From Fuerstiella marisgermanici (GTDB lineage: Bacteria; Planctomycetota; Planctomycetia; Planctomycetales; Planctomycetaceae), in assembly GCF_001983935.1 (NCBI RefSeq), contig NZ_CP017641.1, positions 6,932,001 to 6,996,000 of the forward strand: DNA of 64,000 nucleotides, read 5' to 3'. Position 1 is the stretch's first letter. Each line of letters opens with the position of its first letter. Both the position numbers and the translations under genes were made by a program. The notes under the pieces were generated by a model, which did not search any database, was not told where the DNA came from, and worked only from the letters and a program-made list of their open reading frames with translations. Below are positions 1 through 8,677 of this stretch, one piece after another.

Positions 1-537
1 GCCAAAGCCAATCTGACGTTCGACTGTGTAGCCGGGAATTTGCGGAACGGGTTCGTCAAAGGAATCGTGATCGGTGTGACGCTTCATGGCGACTCCAATC
101 ACGGTGGCGTCATGGCTGCTGGAACTTGGTTCCGGGCTGTGTTGAATTGTGACTGTGAATTTTGTGTCTCCGACGGTGACTTCATCGCCGGTCGCCAACA
201 TGGCGGTTTCGATTCGTTGTCCATTCACCTTCGTCCCATTGGTGCTGCCCAGATCGACGACAGCCACTTCCGGCGGACTTATTTCAAGGCGACAATGAAA
301 TCGTGAAAACTGGCGGTTGGGCGACAACCGAAGTTGGGCTTCTTTTGACCGTCCCAGGATACATGTTTGGTGGTTGGTGTACTGAAGGACCCTTCCCGCA
401 CTCGGGCCTTCTGTGACTTTCAGAGTCACGGCTGCTGTGTTGGGAGGCTTCGACTTCAAGGGTGGCAGATCCGGCAATCTTGCGGAACGGAATTTAATCG
501 AGTCCGCCGCGTCTTCATTGTTGGAATGAATCCGCAA
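1..537 (-). CDS. FHA domain Ser/Thr protein kinase, N-terminal part (runs off left edge)
   Basis: Reading the minus strand gives an open frame of about 179 codons that continues past base 1. Its middle is a clear forkhead-associated domain: ILGRS, then SRFHCRLEI, then VVDLGSTNGTKVNGQRI, ending in a GDEVTVGDTKFTV strand. FHA domains bind phosphothreonine peptides. Near the window edge IPGYTVERQIGFG looks like the opening glycine-loop strand of a Hanks-type kinase, so the product is inferred to be an FHA-kinase fusion. The catalytic loop lies outside the window. No in-frame ATG precedes the FHA domain. The frame opens after a TAG with a possible TTG start at 537, and a GTG at 429 is the alternative. 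Neither has a good Shine-Dalgarno sequence, so the start is uncertain while the domain call is firm. Confidence 0.8.
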   Translation of the reverse strand, partial: MRIHSNNEDAADSIKFRSARLPDLPPLKSKPPNTAAVTLKVTEGPSAGRVLQYTNHQTCILGRSKEAQLRLSPNRQFSRFHCRLEISPPEVAVVDLGSTNGTKVNGQRIETAMLATGDEVTVGDTKFTVTIQHSPEPSSSSHDATVIGVAMKRHTDHDSFDEPVPQIPGYTVERQIGFG

Positions 538-1040
538 GTGACCCCATGGTCGGCCCTAGGGCGGGATACGGAAGTCTGTTCTTTACTGATTTTTCGCCCC
601 AAATGGAAGGCACTTGCTGGGAACGTTCCGGTTGGGTGCCGATTTTGGGGCGAGTCCAATGGCGACAGGGCGCAGCAGGGCAGTGTGCTAAAAAGGTTTG
701 TGACGGTTATTCGGCGCACGGCGAGGTGGGACTTAGCTGTCAGCCGGCAATGCCACCGTGGAACGACAAATTTTCGAATAATAAGAACTCGATGTTGCAA
801 GTCGGCACCATTCATTCGCACACGGTGGGGGCTTTGCGCGTCGAATTGCAGAGACTGTATTCACCGTAAAAGCCAGCGTATTCCGCTGCCTCTTTGCCCC
901 ATCGTTACAACCGGCAAGGTCGCTGTCTCCCTTTTGCGTGAAGCCGCCCACATGCTGAAAAATGAACGCCCGCGTTGTCAATCGGAAACTAGCGTTGCCT
1001 CGAACACCGGCCGTAACCGTTACGGCTTTCGTAATCGACA
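538..1040. other. about 500 bp without a convincing gene
   Basis: This divergent interval separates the FHA-kinase gene (minus) from the polysaccharide cluster (plus). Open frames exist on both strands but their translations are rich in Arg, Cys and Ser, lack any recognisable domain, and overlap each other. I see no tRNA-like or clear terminator structure. It probably carries the promoters of both flanking genes. Confidence 0.5.
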
Positions 1041-2849
1041 ATGTTTCTTTTTGACACCACGATGGTCACCCAGGCTACGCAACAAGAACGCTTTTCGCCG
1101 GAAGACGCTTCGTCTGTTCGGGGCGAAACCACGCGTCGTCATTTGTTGACCGTCAACGTGGAAGACTACTTCCAGGTCGGAGTCTTCCAGAAATTCATCA
1201 GCACCGAAAATTGGTATCGCTTCGAAAGTCGCCTGCAGCAGAACGTCGAACAGGTTCTGGAGCTTCTGGAACAGCGAAACACCAAGGCCACATTCTTCGT
1301 GTTGGGCTGGACAGCGGAGAAGGACCCGAAGCTGGTTCGAATGATCGCCGACGCCGGCCACGAAGTCGCCAGTCGAGGGCTCGTGCATCAACCATTGCTG
1401 ACACTGTCGAAGGCACAGATTCGTGAAGATCTGGTCAAGTCGAAGGCTTTGCTGGAGGACACAACAGGGCAAAGCGTCGACGGATTTCGATTATCCGACG
1501 GCTGGTTAAGTAAGCAGACACTTTGGCTACTGGACGAAGTGGCGGCAGCTGGCTACCGCTACGATTCCAGCCTGATGCCCAAACAACGCGACTTCGCCGA
1601 CGATCCGAAGTGGCGAAGCATTCAGCAGGTGCAAACGGCCAATGGTCCGCTGTTGGAAGTGCCATTGTCAACGATGGAAACCCCGGGCGGCTGGTTGCCG
1701 ATCGCTGGCGGAAACTATCAGCGGCAGGTGCCAAACTTCGTGATGCGAAGGTTGGTTGACCGAGCAATGGAGTCAGCCACTGACCCATTCGTTATGTACT
1801 TCCAGGTCTGGGAACTCGACACTGAGCAGCCGCGTCTAAGCGTCGCAGATCGCATCACCAAGGTTCGCCACTACCGAAAACTCGGCAAGTATCGCCGCAT
1901 TCTGCCTCAGTATTTGGACCGCTATCAGTTCACGTCGATTCGTGATCATGGCACGCTGGAAAACAGTCCTCTGAAACTCTTGGCGAATCCCGCAGCCGAT
2001 GTTACTAGAACGTTGGGTGCCGCAGAGAGTGCGACCGAACTTTCTGCGAGTCCAGCGGCAGCGTCTGCAACTTCGGAGACCTCACAGCGGCACACATCGA
2101 CCGACAAAACGGCCGTCACAATCGTGATTCCGTGCTTCAACGAAGAAACGTCGCTGAAGTATCTCAGCAACACACTCGCCAGCGTTACTCGCAAACTGTC
2201 GGAACACTTCCAGCCAAACATCCTGTTCGTTGACGACTGCAGCACGGACAACACGTTCGATGCGTTGCACAAGCAGTTCGGCGACAACCCAGCCGTGAAG
2301 ATCGTACGCCACGAAGTCAATCGCGGTGTGTCGGCCGGCATCCTCACGGGGCTGGCTCACGCAGAAACAGACGTCGTTTGTTCAATGGACTGCGACTGCA
2401 GCTATGACCCGCACGAACTGGCCAACATGCTTCCGCTGCTGACCGGCGATGTTTCGATGGTCACCGCGTCGCCCTACCACAAAGACGGACTCGTTCGCAA
2501 CGTGCCAGGCTGGCGACTGGTTTTGTCACGCGGTCTGTCGGCGATGTATCAGCGGTTGCTGAAGCAGGAACTGGCCACATGGACAAGCTGCTTTCGAGTC
2601 TATCGTCGTGCTCACATTCTGGAATTGCCGCTCAAAGAAGACGGTTTTTTGGGCACTGCCGAACTGGCTGCTCAACTGGTCCTCAGGAAGCGAGTGATTG
2701 CCGAATACCCGGCAACTCTGGAAGTCCGATTGTTTGGGCTTTCCAAAATGAAAACCGTCAAAGCCATCTTAAGTCACCTTCGACTTCTGTCACGAATCGC
2801 AATGTCGCGGTTCTGCGGCAGTAGCGATCGACAAGGGCAGAGCCCTTGA
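1041..2849 (+). CDS. NodB-type deacetylase-like domain (degenerate) fused to GT2 glycosyltransferase
   Basis: A 602-residue two-domain protein. Residues about 35-310 follow the polysaccharide deacetylase of the XrtA/PEP-CTERM exopolysaccharide type: VNVEDYFQV, TKATFFVLGW, AGHEVASRGLVH, GFRLSDGWLS, YRYDSSLMP and MYFQVWELD. The family catalytic and metal residues appear replaced: DVED is NVED, SHGxxH is SRGLVH, RAPS is RLSD, and HPWE is QVWE. Residues about 355-600 are a family 2 glycosyltransferase related to dolichol-phosphate-mannose synthases, with VTIVIPCFNEE, ILFVDDCSTD and the DxD-like MDCDCSYDP. The most likely role is sugar transfer in surface-polysaccharide synthesis, with the first domain binding or structural rather than catalytic. 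An ATG at 1062 (MVTQATQQ) is an alternative start. It is the first gene of the cluster. Confidence 0.85.
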   Translation: MFLFDTTMVTQATQQERFSPEDASSVRGETTRRHLLTVNVEDYFQVGVFQKFISTENWYRFESRLQQNVEQVLELLEQRNTKATFFVLGWTAEKDPKLVRMIADAGHEVASRGLVHQPLLTLSKAQIREDLVKSKALLEDTTGQSVDGFRLSDGWLSKQTLWLLDEVAAAGYRYDSSLMPKQRDFADDPKWRSIQQVQTANGPLLEVPLSTMETPGGWLPIAGGNYQRQVPNFVMRRLVDRAMESATDPFVMYFQVWELDTEQPRLSVADRITKVRHYRKLGKYRRILPQYLDRYQFTSIRDHGTLENSPLKLLANPAADVTRTLGAAESATELSASPAAASATSETSQRHTSTDKTAVTIVIPCFNEETSLKYLSNTLASVTRKLSEHFQPNILFVDDCSTDNTFDALHKQFGDNPAVKIVRHEVNRGVSAGILTGLAHAETDVVCSMDCDCSYDPHELANMLPLLTGDVSMVTASPYHKDGLVRNVPGWRLVLSRGLSAMYQRLLKQELATWTSCFRVYRRAHILELPLKEDGFLGTAELAAQLVLRKRVIAEYPATLEVRLFGLSKMKTVKAILSHLRLLSRIAMSRFCGSSDRQGQSP

Positions 2850-2978
2850 ACTGATTCGAGCTGTCGCTCGGAAACACTCCCGTTGGTCGTTCTGGAATGA
2901 TGCGTGCGTGTCGCGCGGGTCTTGCAGCACGAGTTACATCTGACGGGCCAATTTTTTCACTCAGAAAGAAGCGTCACA

Positions 2979-4208
2979 ATGACAATGCAATTGCCATCAG
3001 ATCAGGATTCCACCGGCCGAACGCTGGGCGCTGAAGAACTGGAACTACTGCGTCAGGTAATTGAATCCGGCACGCTGACCAGTACCAAGGGCGAATTCGT
3101 TAAGACTCTGGAAGCAGAATTCGCCAAGAAACTGGGCGCGAAGCACGCATTCGCGTGTGCCAGCGGAACGGCCGCCATTCATTGTGCCGTCGCAGCCATC
3201 AATCCGGAACCGGGTGACGAGATCATCACCACGTCCATCACTGACATGGGCGGACTGACTCCAATTATCTATCAGGGAGCTGTGCCGGTCTTTGCGGACG
3301 TTGATCCGGAAACTTACAACGTGACGGCTCGCACCATTGAGAAGGTGATCAGCGAACGCACCAAAGCCATCATTGTTACTCACCTGTTCGGCAACCCCTG
3401 CGACATGGCCGCCATTCAGGAACTGGCAAAGAAGCACAACATTCCCGTAATCGAAGACTGTGCTCAGGCGTTTCTGACGACGTACCGCGAAGAAAACGTC
3501 GGCACCATCGGCGACATCGGCTGCTTCAGTCTGCAGCAGGGCAAGCACATTACCACGGGTGAAGGCGGCCTTGTTGTCACGAACGATGACAAGCTGGCTC
3601 GCCACATGTTTCTGTACATCAACAAGGCATGGGGCTACGGCGACGAGAAGCCGGACCACTACTTTGCCGCTCTGAATTATCGCATGAGTGAACTTCAGGG
3701 AGCTGTCGCTGTGGCTCAGTTGGAAAAACTGGAAGACGTCGTTGCTTCGCGAACTCGTTTGGCCGACGCCTTGACGCCTCGCATCAGCGGACTCGCCGGA
3801 GTTTCCACGCCGACTGTCACACCAGACAGCACTCACACCTATTGGAAGTACTGCCTGAACATCGATGCCACCGTGATCGAAGGCGGAGCTGTTGGTCTGG
3901 GAGCGGCTTTGCGGGAAAAAGGCATCGCCTGTGCTCCTCGGTACATTCAGAAGCCAGCCTTTGAATGTCAGGTGATTCGCGATCAGGTCACTTTCGGAAC
4001 CAGCCGCTGGCCTTTCAGCCTGGCTCGTCCGGAAGCTGTTGACTACAGCCGTGAAAAATTCGAAGGCACCTACAAGGCTTTGCAGCACGTTTTGGTTCTG
4101 CCTTTCAACGAATGTTACACCGACGAACACGTTGAGTACCTGGCCGATGCCATTCGCGAAGCGGTGGCGTCAGTGCAGAAGGTCGACGCATCCAACGTCA
4201 CTCAGTAG
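2979..4208 (+). CDS. DegT/DnrJ/EryC1/StrS family PLP-dependent sugar aminotransferase
   Basis: The product (about 409 residues) transfers an amino group, normally from glutamate, to a keto-sugar nucleotide. Family signatures are TLTSTKGEFVKTLE near the N-terminus, FACASGTAAIH (phosphate loop), VPVIEDCAQAF with the pyridine-nitrogen Asp, and SLQQGKHITTGEGG, whose Lys is the expected PLP Schiff-base lysine. An upstream in-frame start exists at 2904, but the ATG at 2979 follows AGAAAG and begins just before the conserved region, so I chose it. With the dehydrogenase and acetyltransferase downstream it fits a WbpE/WlbC role, making the 3-amino group of UDP-GlcNAc3N-uronate. That specificity is inferred from context. 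A strong terminator-like hairpin follows immediately. Confidence 0.88.
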   Translation: MTMQLPSDQDSTGRTLGAEELELLRQVIESGTLTSTKGEFVKTLEAEFAKKLGAKHAFACASGTAAIHCAVAAINPEPGDEIITTSITDMGGLTPIIYQGAVPVFADVDPETYNVTARTIEKVISERTKAIIVTHLFGNPCDMAAIQELAKKHNIPVIEDCAQAFLTTYREENVGTIGDIGCFSLQQGKHITTGEGGLVVTNDDKLARHMFLYINKAWGYGDEKPDHYFAALNYRMSELQGAVAVAQLEKLEDVVASRTRLADALTPRISGLAGVSTPTVTPDSTHTYWKYCLNIDATVIEGGAVGLGAALREKGIACAPRYIQKPAFECQVIRDQVTFGTSRWPFSLARPEAVDYSREKFEGTYKALQHVLVLPFNECYTDEHVEYLADAIREAVASVQKVDASNVTQ

Positions 4209-4223
4209 TGGCCCGCAATTCTG

Positions 4224-4258
4224 TTCGGTCCCAAACTCCGGTTTGGGACCGAATTTTT
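4224..4258 (+). terminator. intrinsic terminator-like hairpin after the aminotransferase gene
   Basis: A perfect 13-bp stem, TTCGGTCCCAAAC pairing with GTTTGGGACCGAA, encloses a TCCG tetraloop and is followed directly by TTTTT. It starts 15 bases after the aminotransferase stop codon and lies 104 bases before the next start. This is the textbook form of a Rho-independent terminator, yet it sits inside the polysaccharide cluster. Confidence 0.85.
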
Positions 4259-4361
4259 CGAGGCTCAGCTTCGATCCGAACCATTTATCACACTCAATCC
4301 CATTCCTCGAAGCACAGCTTTGAGGGTAAGAATCCAACTCACCCCTTGCGAAAGCAGTTCC

Positions 4362-5399
4362 ATGATTTCTCGCGTTGAACCAACCTTTGTTCTCATCGGT
4401 GCCGGTGGCATTTCCAAAGCTTACGCTCAGGCATTCGCCAATGGCCTGCCATACAAGCTGGTCGGTGTCGCCGACATTCGCAAAGAAGCCGCTGAAGAAG
4501 TGGCCGAGATCGTCGGAGCGAAATCTTACGATGACATCGAAATCATGTGTGCCGAACTGCAGCCCACCGCGGCCATCGTTTGCACACCGCCGAATACGCA
4601 TGCCGCCATTTGCATCGAACTGATGAATCTGGGCATTCATGTGCTGTGCGAAAAGCCACTCGCCGTGACGTCACAGGATGCTCGCCGCATGATCAGTGCA
4701 GCGGACGCCAACAACGTGACCTTCACGATGGGTTCCAAGTTTCGTTTTGTGGAAGACGTCCAGGAAGCTCGCCGCATTATCGAATCCGGCAAGCTGGGCG
4801 ACATCGTGCTGTTCGAAAACACGTTCGCCGGCTTCTGCGATATGTCGCAACGCTGGAATTCGAATCCGGAAATCAGCGGCGGCGGCGTCCTAATCGACAA
4901 CGGCACACACTCGATCGACATCATGCGATTTTTGCTGGGTTCGGTCACCGAACTGCAGGTTGTCGAAGGTCGTCGCATTCAGAATCTGGCCGTGGAAGAT
5001 ACGGCTCGCCTGTTCGTCCGCAACGAAGCGGGAGCGATGGGCAGCATCGACCTGTCGTGGAGCATGAACAAAGTGCAGCCGCACTTCATCAGCATCTACG
5101 GTTCGAAGGGAACGCTGCTGGTTGGCTGGCAGGAATCGAAGTTTCAGCTCGCCGGCGAAAGCGAATGGACAGTCTTCGGAAACGGCTACGACAAAGTGGG
5201 AGCGTTCTCAAACCAGTTGAGCAACTTCGCCGCCGCCATCAAGGGCGAAGAAGAACTGATCATCAATTCGAACGACGCGTTGGCTTCTGTGATGACGATG
5301 GAAACCGCTTACGAAGCTCTGAAATCCAGTGAATGGCATCCTGTGGCACAAACACACGAACAATGGGTTCGTGGCGGTGTTGCGTCCAAGGTTGAGTAG
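4362..5399 (+). CDS. Gfo/Idh/MocA family NAD(P)-dependent sugar oxidoreductase
   Basis: A 345-residue soluble dehydrogenase. The N-terminal Rossmann fold is marked by VLIGAGGISKAYA and VGVADIRKE. The catalytic-region EKPLA motif follows at about residue 95, and SGGGVLIDNGTHSIDIMRF carries the conserved Asp/His of the C-terminal domain. I start it at the ATG at 4362 (MISRVEPTF). A TTG at 4320 would add 14 residues that match nothing. Next to a DegT aminotransferase and a hexapeptide acetyltransferase it resembles WbpB/WlbA, which oxidises the 3-position of UDP-GlcNAc-uronate before transamination. The family is broad, so the substrate is an inference. It lies 92 bases upstream of the acetyltransferase. 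Confidence 0.88.
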   Translation: MISRVEPTFVLIGAGGISKAYAQAFANGLPYKLVGVADIRKEAAEEVAEIVGAKSYDDIEIMCAELQPTAAIVCTPPNTHAAICIELMNLGIHVLCEKPLAVTSQDARRMISAADANNVTFTMGSKFRFVEDVQEARRIIESGKLGDIVLFENTFAGFCDMSQRWNSNPEISGGGVLIDNGTHSIDIMRFLLGSVTELQVVEGRRIQNLAVEDTARLFVRNEAGAMGSIDLSWSMNKVQPHFISIYGSKGTLLVGWQESKFQLAGESEWTVFGNGYDKVGAFSNQLSNFAAAIKGEEELIINSNDALASVMTMETAYEALKSSEWHPVAQTHEQWVRGGVASKVE

Positions 5400-5491
5400 C
5401 GGCACCACGATGGGCTCAGGTCCTTCGGGCCCGCTCGCCACACTGCACTGACTTTCACATTCCTCTGCATTTCACTCACGGCTCTTGAAAA

Positions 5492-6160
5492 ATGGCAATT
5501 CGAATACACGACACCGCGATCGTCGAAGACGGCGTCACGCTCGGTAAGAATGTTTCCATCTGGGACAACGCTCACGTGCGTTTCGGTGCTTCACTGGGCG
5601 ACGAATGTATCGTCGGCGGCAAGTCGCTGATTGCCTACGAAGTGCAGATCGGTAACCGAGTGAAAATTAATTCGAACGTCTACATCTGCAATGGTGTTAC
5701 GATCGAAGACGGCGTGATGATCAGTGCTGGGACGATTTTTACTAACGATCGGTTCCCGCGAGCCACCACGCCGGACTTGCAGACTCTGCGAGGTTCCGAA
5801 CCGGACGAACACACGCTTCAGACAACCGTATGCGAAGGAGCAACCATTGGAGCCGGCTGTCTGATCGGATGCGATCTCACGATCGGTCGGTTTGCAATGG
5901 TCGGCATGGGTTCCGTTGTCACGCGATCAGTTCCCGACTTTCATCTGGTAGTTGGAAGTCCGGCGCGATCTGTCGGAGTTGTGTGCCGCTGCGGTCAGCC
6001 AGTACACCGATTCAGCGAAGCCGACGCCGTCACAGGAGCGATCCCTGTCACGTGTGAGTGCGGCCTTGCGTACGAAGTCGAAGGGCAGGCGGTCAGAGAA
6101 CTCTTTAATCCTGGTGCCGGCAGCTCGGCGCGTCAGGTGGAGGCTGCTTCTAATGCGTGA
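5492..6160 (+). CDS. hexapeptide-repeat N-acetyltransferase with C-terminal CxC...CxC tail
   Basis: The 222-residue protein shows left-handed beta-helix repeats from residue 8 to about 165 (for example IVEDGVTLGKNVSI, IGNRVKINSNVYI, GATIGAGCLIGCDLTIG). This is typical of trimeric acyl-CoA sugar acyltransferases of the WbpD/WlbB type, which acetylate the 3-amino group of UDP-GlcNAc3N-uronate. After the helix comes a Cys-rich segment, VVCRCGQPV then VTCECGLAYEV, with two CxC pairs about 16 residues apart, suggesting a small zinc ribbon. The stop overlaps the next start by 8 bases, implying translational coupling with the flavoprotein. The exact substrate is inferred from the neighbouring aminotransferase and dehydrogenase. 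Confidence 0.86.
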   Translation: MAIRIHDTAIVEDGVTLGKNVSIWDNAHVRFGASLGDECIVGGKSLIAYEVQIGNRVKINSNVYICNGVTIEDGVMISAGTIFTNDRFPRATTPDLQTLRGSEPDEHTLQTTVCEGATIGAGCLIGCDLTIGRFAMVGMGSVVTRSVPDFHLVVGSPARSVGVVCRCGQPVHRFSEADAVTGAIPVTCECGLAYEVEGQAVRELFNPGAGSSARQVEAASNA

Positions 6161-7565
6161 GGCAGAAAACACAACCAACGCCGAGCAGCCTCAGAAGTGG
6201 GCTGTCCTTGGCGGCGGCATGTTGGGCATGACGATCGCGCATCGGCTGACTCAGCAGGGCCACAATGTCACGTTGATCGAAAGTCGTTCTAACCTCGGCG
6301 GCCTCGCGGATGCATGGCAGGTCGGCGATGTCACGTGGGACCGTCACTACCACGTCACTTTGCTTTCCGATTTGTACGTTCGCGAACTGTGGAAGGAATT
6401 GGGCGTCGAAGACGAGATGGAATGGGTGGAGACTCGCACCGGTTTCTACACCGACGGCCAGTTGTATTCGATGTCCAACACGCTTGAGTTCCTGAAGTTT
6501 CCGCCACTGAACCTGATCGATAAGTTTCGTTTGGGCGGGACCATTTTCTGGGCTTCTAAAGTCAAAAACTGGAAGAAGCTGGAACAGATTCCCGTTGCTG
6601 ACTGGCTGACGAAGCTTTCCGGCAAACGCACGTTTCAGAAAATGTGGCTGCCGTTGTTACGAGCGAAACTCGGTGAATGCTGGCGCGACACGTCGGCCGC
6701 GTTTATCTGGGCCACGATCGCGCGCATGTATGCTGCGCGCCGATCTGGACTCAAGAAGGAGATGTTTGGCTACGTGCGCGGCGGTTACGATCGCGTGCTG
6801 ACGGCGTTCGAAGATCGGTTGGTCACGCGTGGAGTCGATGTGCAGTGCAACACGGCAGTGAAGGGCATTCACGCCACTCCGGAAGGTCCGGTTGTTGTCG
6901 AAACGGAGCAGGGCACCGACGTCTACGACAAAGTTGTTTCCACGCTGCCTTCACCCGTTTTGGCCAATGCACTGCCGGATCTGAATGCCGAACAGCGAGC
7001 GTTGCACGAAGGTATTCGCTACCACGGAATCATTTGTGCGTCTGTGCTGCTGAAGAAGGGCATCTCACCCTACTACGTTACAAATATCACCGACGACGGA
7101 GTTCCGTTCACAGCCGTTATTGAAATGACGGCGTTGGTCGATCCAAAGCAACTCGACGGCAATCATCTGATCTATCTGCCGAAGTATGTGGCTCCGGACG
7201 ACGAGGCATTCAACAAGACAGACGCCGAAATCGAAGAAGAGTTTCTTGGTGCTCTGGATCGCATGTATCCGCAGTTTTCGCGAGACGACGTGAAAGCGTT
7301 TCGGATTTCCCGCGTGCGGCACGTCTTCGCATTGCCGACGCTGGGCTATTCAGAGCGAGTGCCGCCGTTCGAAACGAACGTTGCGAACGTCTTCGCTGTG
7401 AACTCGTCGCACATCGTCAATGGAACTTTGAACGTGAACGAAACCGTGAAACTGGCGAACGACTTTGTGACGGAGTTTGGCGACAAGCAGAGTGCGGCGC
7501 TCGTCAGTCGAGCACAAACGGCTTCGTCCAACCACCATGCTGCCGACGTCAGCCTCGTGCGGTAA
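6153..7565 (+). CDS. NAD(P)/FAD-dependent oxidoreductase (protoporphyrinogen oxidase / UDP-Galp mutase-like)
   Basis: About 470 residues. The N-terminal dinucleotide-binding fold is clear: WAVLGGGMLGMTIAHRL followed by VTLIESRSNLGGLA, the flavin-binding pattern of amine-oxidase/UDP-galactopyranose-mutase relatives. A C-terminal stretch (VANVFAVNSSHIVNG, then TLNVNETVKLAND) matches the second FAD contact region of that group. The start ATG at 6153 overlaps the preceding stop (ATGCGTGA). A longer in-frame opening from 5952 lies entirely in the acetyltransferase gene and is rejected. Family members of this kind are common in exopolysaccharide clusters. I cannot tell whether it acts on a nucleotide sugar or a lipid-linked intermediate. 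Confidence 0.82.
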   Translation: MREAENTTNAEQPQKWAVLGGGMLGMTIAHRLTQQGHNVTLIESRSNLGGLADAWQVGDVTWDRHYHVTLLSDLYVRELWKELGVEDEMEWVETRTGFYTDGQLYSMSNTLEFLKFPPLNLIDKFRLGGTIFWASKVKNWKKLEQIPVADWLTKLSGKRTFQKMWLPLLRAKLGECWRDTSAAFIWATIARMYAARRSGLKKEMFGYVRGGYDRVLTAFEDRLVTRGVDVQCNTAVKGIHATPEGPVVVETEQGTDVYDKVVSTLPSPVLANALPDLNAEQRALHEGIRYHGIICASVLLKKGISPYYVTNITDDGVPFTAVIEMTALVDPKQLDGNHLIYLPKYVAPDDEAFNKTDAEIEEEFLGALDRMYPQFSRDDVKAFRISRVRHVFALPTLGYSERVPPFETNVANVFAVNSSHIVNGTLNVNETVKLANDFVTEFGDKQSAALVSRAQTASSNHHAADVSLVR

Positions 7566-7672
7566 CACACAGGTTCGTCGAGTCAGTGGCTGCATAGGCG
7601 GGCGCACGTCCTTCGGTCAATGCCACCGGCAACTGTTCGACTTCAGAGAGTCAGATCTACGGAACCAACACC

Positions 7673-8677
7673 ATGAACAACAAACCGATCGCCAGTGTAT
7701 CTCTCGACCTCGACAATAAGTGGTCGTACATGAAGACTCATGGAGATGCTGGTTGGGATCAGTACCCGACCTATCTGGATACGGTCGTGCCGAGGTTTCT
7801 AAAGGTGCTGCACGATCAGCATCTGCAGATGACGGTTTTCGTTGTCGGTGAAGACGCCGCTCGCGAAAAGAACTTCGAGGCGCTGGCATCGATCTCTGCG
7901 GCCGGGCACGAAATCGGCAATCACTCCTTCAAACATGAACCGTGGCTGCATCTTTATAGCCAGCAGGAACTGGTTCGCGAACTGGCAGAAACGGATGAGC
8001 ACCTTGAACGAGTGACCGGACAGTGCCCAATCGGCTTCCGCGGTCCCGGCTTCAGTTTCACAGAAGAACTGCTGCAGATCATGGCGCGCCGTGGCTACAA
8101 GTACGACGGCTCCACCTTCCCAACCTTCCTCGGCCCGCTGGCCCGACTCTACTACTTCATGTCGACTCGGCTGGATAAGAGTCAGCGGGAAGAACGTAAG
8201 GAACTATTCGGCAGGTTTAGTGAAGGCTTCCGACCGCTGAGGCCATTTCAGTGGAAGTTCCCGGAAGGCGAGATTACCGAGATTCCCGTCACGACGATGC
8301 CGATCTTTAAGACGCCAATTCACGCCAGCTACGTGCTGTACCTGGCTCAGTTTTCGACGCTGGCCGCGAAGAGTTACTGGAACATGGCGCTGACGATGTG
8401 TCGCATGACAGGAATCGCTCCGTCGCTGCTGCTGCACCCGCTCGACTTTATGGGGTGCGACGACGACAGCGATTTGGCGTTCTTCCCGGCCATGGGCCGA
8501 CCAGCCGAACCGAAGGTTGAGCTGGTGGCGTGGATGCTTCGGAAGATGTCGAAGCACTACGACGTTCGCCCGATGAAAGACCACGCCGCTGCGATTCGCG
8601 GAAAGCTGTCGCCGGCGGTTGCGAATTTGAAGGAAGCGGCACCACAACTTACTGAAACGGTTTCCGCTGATGTCTGA
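7673..8677 (+). CDS. polysaccharide deacetylase (NodB fold), active-site motifs intact
   Basis: A 334-residue metal-dependent carbohydrate deacetylase. The motifs expected for catalysis are present: SLDLDNKWS supplies the motif 1 Asp residues, AGHEIGNHSFKH gives the metal HxxxH pair, GFRGPGFS is the RxP motif, and LLHPLDF carries the C-terminal His. This contrasts with the degenerate domain at 1041-2849. It probably removes N-acetyl groups from the surface polysaccharide or a lipid-linked precursor. There is no signal peptide, so it acts in the cytoplasm or on the inner membrane face. Its last 8 bases overlap the start of the membrane glycosyltransferase gene. Confidence 0.88.
   Translation: MNNKPIASVSLDLDNKWSYMKTHGDAGWDQYPTYLDTVVPRFLKVLHDQHLQMTVFVVGEDAAREKNFEALASISAAGHEIGNHSFKHEPWLHLYSQQELVRELAETDEHLERVTGQCPIGFRGPGFSFTEELLQIMARRGYKYDGSTFPTFLGPLARLYYFMSTRLDKSQREERKELFGRFSEGFRPLRPFQWKFPEGEITEIPVTTMPIFKTPIHASYVLYLAQFSTLAAKSYWNMALTMCRMTGIAPSLLLHPLDFMGCDDDSDLAFFPAMGRPAEPKVELVAWMLRKMSKHYDVRPMKDHAAAIRGKLSPAVANLKEAAPQLTETVSADV

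Noticed and set aside
367-1149. Plus-strand open frame of 260 codons
   Set aside because: It is antisense to the FHA-kinase start and runs into the GT2 fusion gene. The translation is Arg/Cys-rich without any domain, so it is most likely a chance frame.
3045-4130. 361-codon minus-strand frame opposite the aminotransferase
   Set aside because: The plus strand encodes a complete PLP aminotransferase with all motifs. The minus translation has no family features and is a codon-bias shadow.
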